Assembly (NCBI GenBank): GCA_035518875.1
Contig: DATIXD010000053.1
Span: 1-7,060, forward strand
Direction: 5' to 3'
From: DATIXD01 sp035518875
GTDB lineage: Bacteria; Pseudomonadota; Gammaproteobacteria; Methylococcales; Methylococcaceae
DNA length: 7,060 nt
Both the position numbers and the translations under genes were made by a program. This document shows positions 5,820 through 7,060 of this stretch, one piece after another. The notes beneath the pieces were generated by a model, which saw only the letters and a list, made by a program, of their open reading frames with translations, was not told the origin of the DNA and searched no databases. Each line of letters begins with the position of its first letter. Position 1 is the first letter of the stretch.

Positions 5820-6639
5820 TAGTTGCATACTGCATACACTCATCTTGACTTTGGAACGCGCTGCCGTCGGCGCGTTTAACCTGCTGCCATAGGTTATTCT
5901 GACAATAGGCTTCCGTCGGCGGAGTTGACGTACGCAGACCTTCTTGAAACCAGACGTCAGTCTTGCCCGCTAGGCCTCGCACAATGGACTCGCCACGCGG
6001 GTATGCGTCAGGGTCTTGTTGCCACACCACCCCCAGGTTATCCCCTGATATGACGACGATCTCAATGACATAGACTTTTCCAGGTGTTAACGGGATGAGT
6101 GATGGAAAACCAAAGAAAGTCATGCCCCTAAAGCAGCTGGGAATCACGACCGGTTCGCTCATTCCAACGAGCGGGCCATCAAGTGCTGCCGCGTGGAGGT
6201 TGGCCTGTAATCTCTCGCCTGCACCTGATGAGCATTCTTCATTCTCTTGATCCTCTGTCCACAGCTCGAGCGCGTCGAGACCGGCGAACGTTGGCATGAA
6301 CGTCTGGCCGATCGGTTTGAGCGCTTGAAGCGACCACCAGCCGGCGCGGCTCGTATCGACGACGCTGGATTGATCGACGATCGCCAGGCGCGTTATAGGG
6401 GTTGGGACAGGGCTTGGGGCTACCGGTGGCTGGAGCGGTGATTCTGCCACAGTTGAGGCAGCGGTCACGCTCGGCGTGGCAAGGGGTGAGGTATTCGTGT
6501 CGGCCGCTACGGTTGCGGTAGGGACAACATCAACCGAGGCCGTGGGGGGCAGTGGAACGGGCGGCGAACATGCCGTTAGCACGATCAAGATGATAGCGTA
6601 TTGCAGCACACTGCGTGCCGTTGTCCAAGTCACACCCAT
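5743..6639 (-). CDS. Predicted lipoprotein with Ser/Thr/Pro-rich linker and beta-sandwich body, 298 aa
   Basis: The start at 6639 gives a lipoprotein signal peptide: Arg9, hydrophobic core (VLQYAIILIV) and lipobox LTAC with Cys24 as the lipidated residue, so a surface-anchored protein. An in-frame GTG at 6675 would add 12 residues without a better ribosome site; neither start has a good one. Residues 25-85 are a low-complexity Pro/Thr/Ala/Val linker. Residues about 95-235 look like a jelly-roll binding module, with GQTFMPTFAGLDALELW, SLIPLTPGKVYVIEI, DAYPRGESI and DVWFQEGL. Residues 245-271 hold a small Cys-paired motif (CQNNLW ... AFQSQDEC). A role in binding at the cell surface is inferred; the ligand is unknown. 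The last ~25 codons (5743-5819) run antisense through the hsdR remnant, so the original end was probably near residue 273 and the present stop acquired later. Confidence 0.78.
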   Translation of the reverse strand: MGVTWTTARSVLQYAIILIVLTACSPPVPLPPTASVDVVPTATVAADTNTSPLATPSVTAASTVAESPLQPPVAPSPVPTPITRLAIVDQSSVVDTSRAGWWSLQALKPIGQTFMPTFAGLDALELWTEDQENEECSSGAGERLQANLHAAALDGPLVGMSEPVVIPSCFRGMTFFGFPSLIPLTPGKVYVIEIVVISGDNLGVVWQQDPDAYPRGESIVRGLAGKTDVWFQEGLRTSTPPTEAYCQNNLWQQVKRADGSAFQSQDECMQYATIKLSLVLSHLLQSHRIAPAPPANLR

Positions 6640-6690
6640 GTCCTGAATGGAAAATGAAAGAATGTGCGTGCCCACAACTAGGCAGGGCTG

Positions 6691-6719
6691 ATTGTATGTC
6701 GAAATGAGACGAGGGGCAA
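6691..6719 (-). promoter_or_regulatory. Promoter of the lipoprotein gene (minus strand)
   Basis: Read on the minus strand, TTGCCC (6719-6714), a 17-bp spacer and TACAAT (6696-6691) form a good sigma-70-type promoter. The transcript would start near 6684 and have a leader of about 45 nt to the ATG at 6639. Confidence 0.55.
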
Positions 6720-6826
6720 ACGAACCCGTCCGATAGTGGGCGTGGAGGATCAGCGCCGATAAATCTTCTCTCGCGCCTGATACGTAGGTTATTAAGGTGA
6801 AAGCGATTCAATCAGGGAGGTTTATC

Positions 6827-7048
6827 ATGAAGTTGATTTTGACCATTGTGGGCGTGCTCTTGATTTTGATGGGCGTTGTCTGGATTCTCCAGGGGTTCAA
6901 TATTCTCCCGGTGGGCTTTATGGCGGGACAAATGCAGTATGCGCTATTGGGCGCCATCCTCGTCGTCGCAGGTATTGGCTTGGTGGCCTTCAGTCGGCGT
7001 CGTGGCAAAGCGTCGGGTGTACCCAACGACAACACCAAGGGAAGCTAG
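6827..7048 (+). CDS. Small two-helix membrane protein, 73 aa
   Basis: Two hydrophobic helices (residues about 3-22 and 37-55) are joined by a short loop with the motif NILPVGFMAGQ (25-35). A basic stretch SRRRGK (56-61) and a polar tail follow. The positive charges suggest the C-terminus is in the cytoplasm, with a short outside loop or a hairpin. It resembles a widespread family of small uncharacterised membrane proteins with a LP(G/V)xFMxGQ loop; no function is known to me. ATG 6827 is preceded by an ideal Shine-Dalgarno AGGGAGG (6814-6820, 6-nt spacing); an in-frame GTG at 6797 lacks one. It is divergent from the lipoprotein gene across a 187-bp spacer, in which I see no clear promoter for this gene. 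Confidence 0.85.
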   Translation: MKLILTIVGVLLILMGVVWILQGFNILPVGFMAGQMQYALLGAILVVAGIGLVAFSRRRGKASGVPNDNTKGS

Positions 7049-7060
7049 TGGCAACAGGTG

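Noticed and set aside
5855..5877. AACGCGC-N8-GCGCGTT hairpin as a terminator for hsdR remnant 2
   Set aside because: It has only a 7-bp stem and three T, and lies inside the lipoprotein codons for a conserved-looking stretch (KRADGSAF), so coding explains it adequately.
1..7060. CRISPR array, tRNA or rRNA genes
   Set aside because: No regularly spaced repeats and no recognisable tRNA or rRNA sequences were found on either strand by eye.

Overview
The window looks like chromosomal DNA from a bacterium of moderate GC content, most likely a member of the Chloroflexota (Anaerolineae/Caldilineae type). This is inferred, not proven. The grounds are a STAND ATPase whose N-terminus carries TGGGAYVG/VGRDKI-type repeats, secreted proteins with Pro/Thr-rich linkers, a C-terminal NLPSILK-like tail, and a small two-helix membrane protein of a style I associate with that phylum.

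Left part (1-1336), ordinary housekeeping/accessory genes: the tail of an unidentified gene, a 64-residue YHS-domain metal-binding protein closed by a strong terminator, and an alpha/beta hydrolase with its own terminator.

Central part (1334-5819), the unusual region. Two copies of a ~63-bp promoter-plus-inverted-repeat element (1334-1396 and 5544-5606; 3 mismatches over the 62 bp from 1335 and 5545) each drive a wrecked copy of a type I restriction subunit gene (hsdR). The first remnant keeps only the HsdR N-terminus. The second joins the first ~24 residues directly to what looks like the last ~40 residues of HsdR, so the whole nuclease/helicase core is missing. Between them lie two genes 44 bp apart that probably form an operon: a 920-residue STAND-type NTPase (repeat-rich N-terminus, P-loop NTPase, winged helix, about ten TPR-like repeats) and an exported protein built around a stand-alone proprotein-convertase P domain. 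The STAND gene has its own promoter, with inverted repeats overlapping it. Flanking by decayed restriction genes suggests a defence-island setting. A role for the pair in phage defence or another sensing response is a hypothesis.

Right part (5743-7060): a minus-strand lipoprotein with a Ser/Thr/Pro-rich linker and a beta-sandwich-like body. Its last ~25 codons run antisense through the second hsdR remnant, another sign of rearrangement. A divergent gene encodes a 73-residue two-helix membrane protein. I see no tRNA, rRNA, CRISPR array, transposase or integrase, and no gene-free stretch longer than 300 bases.
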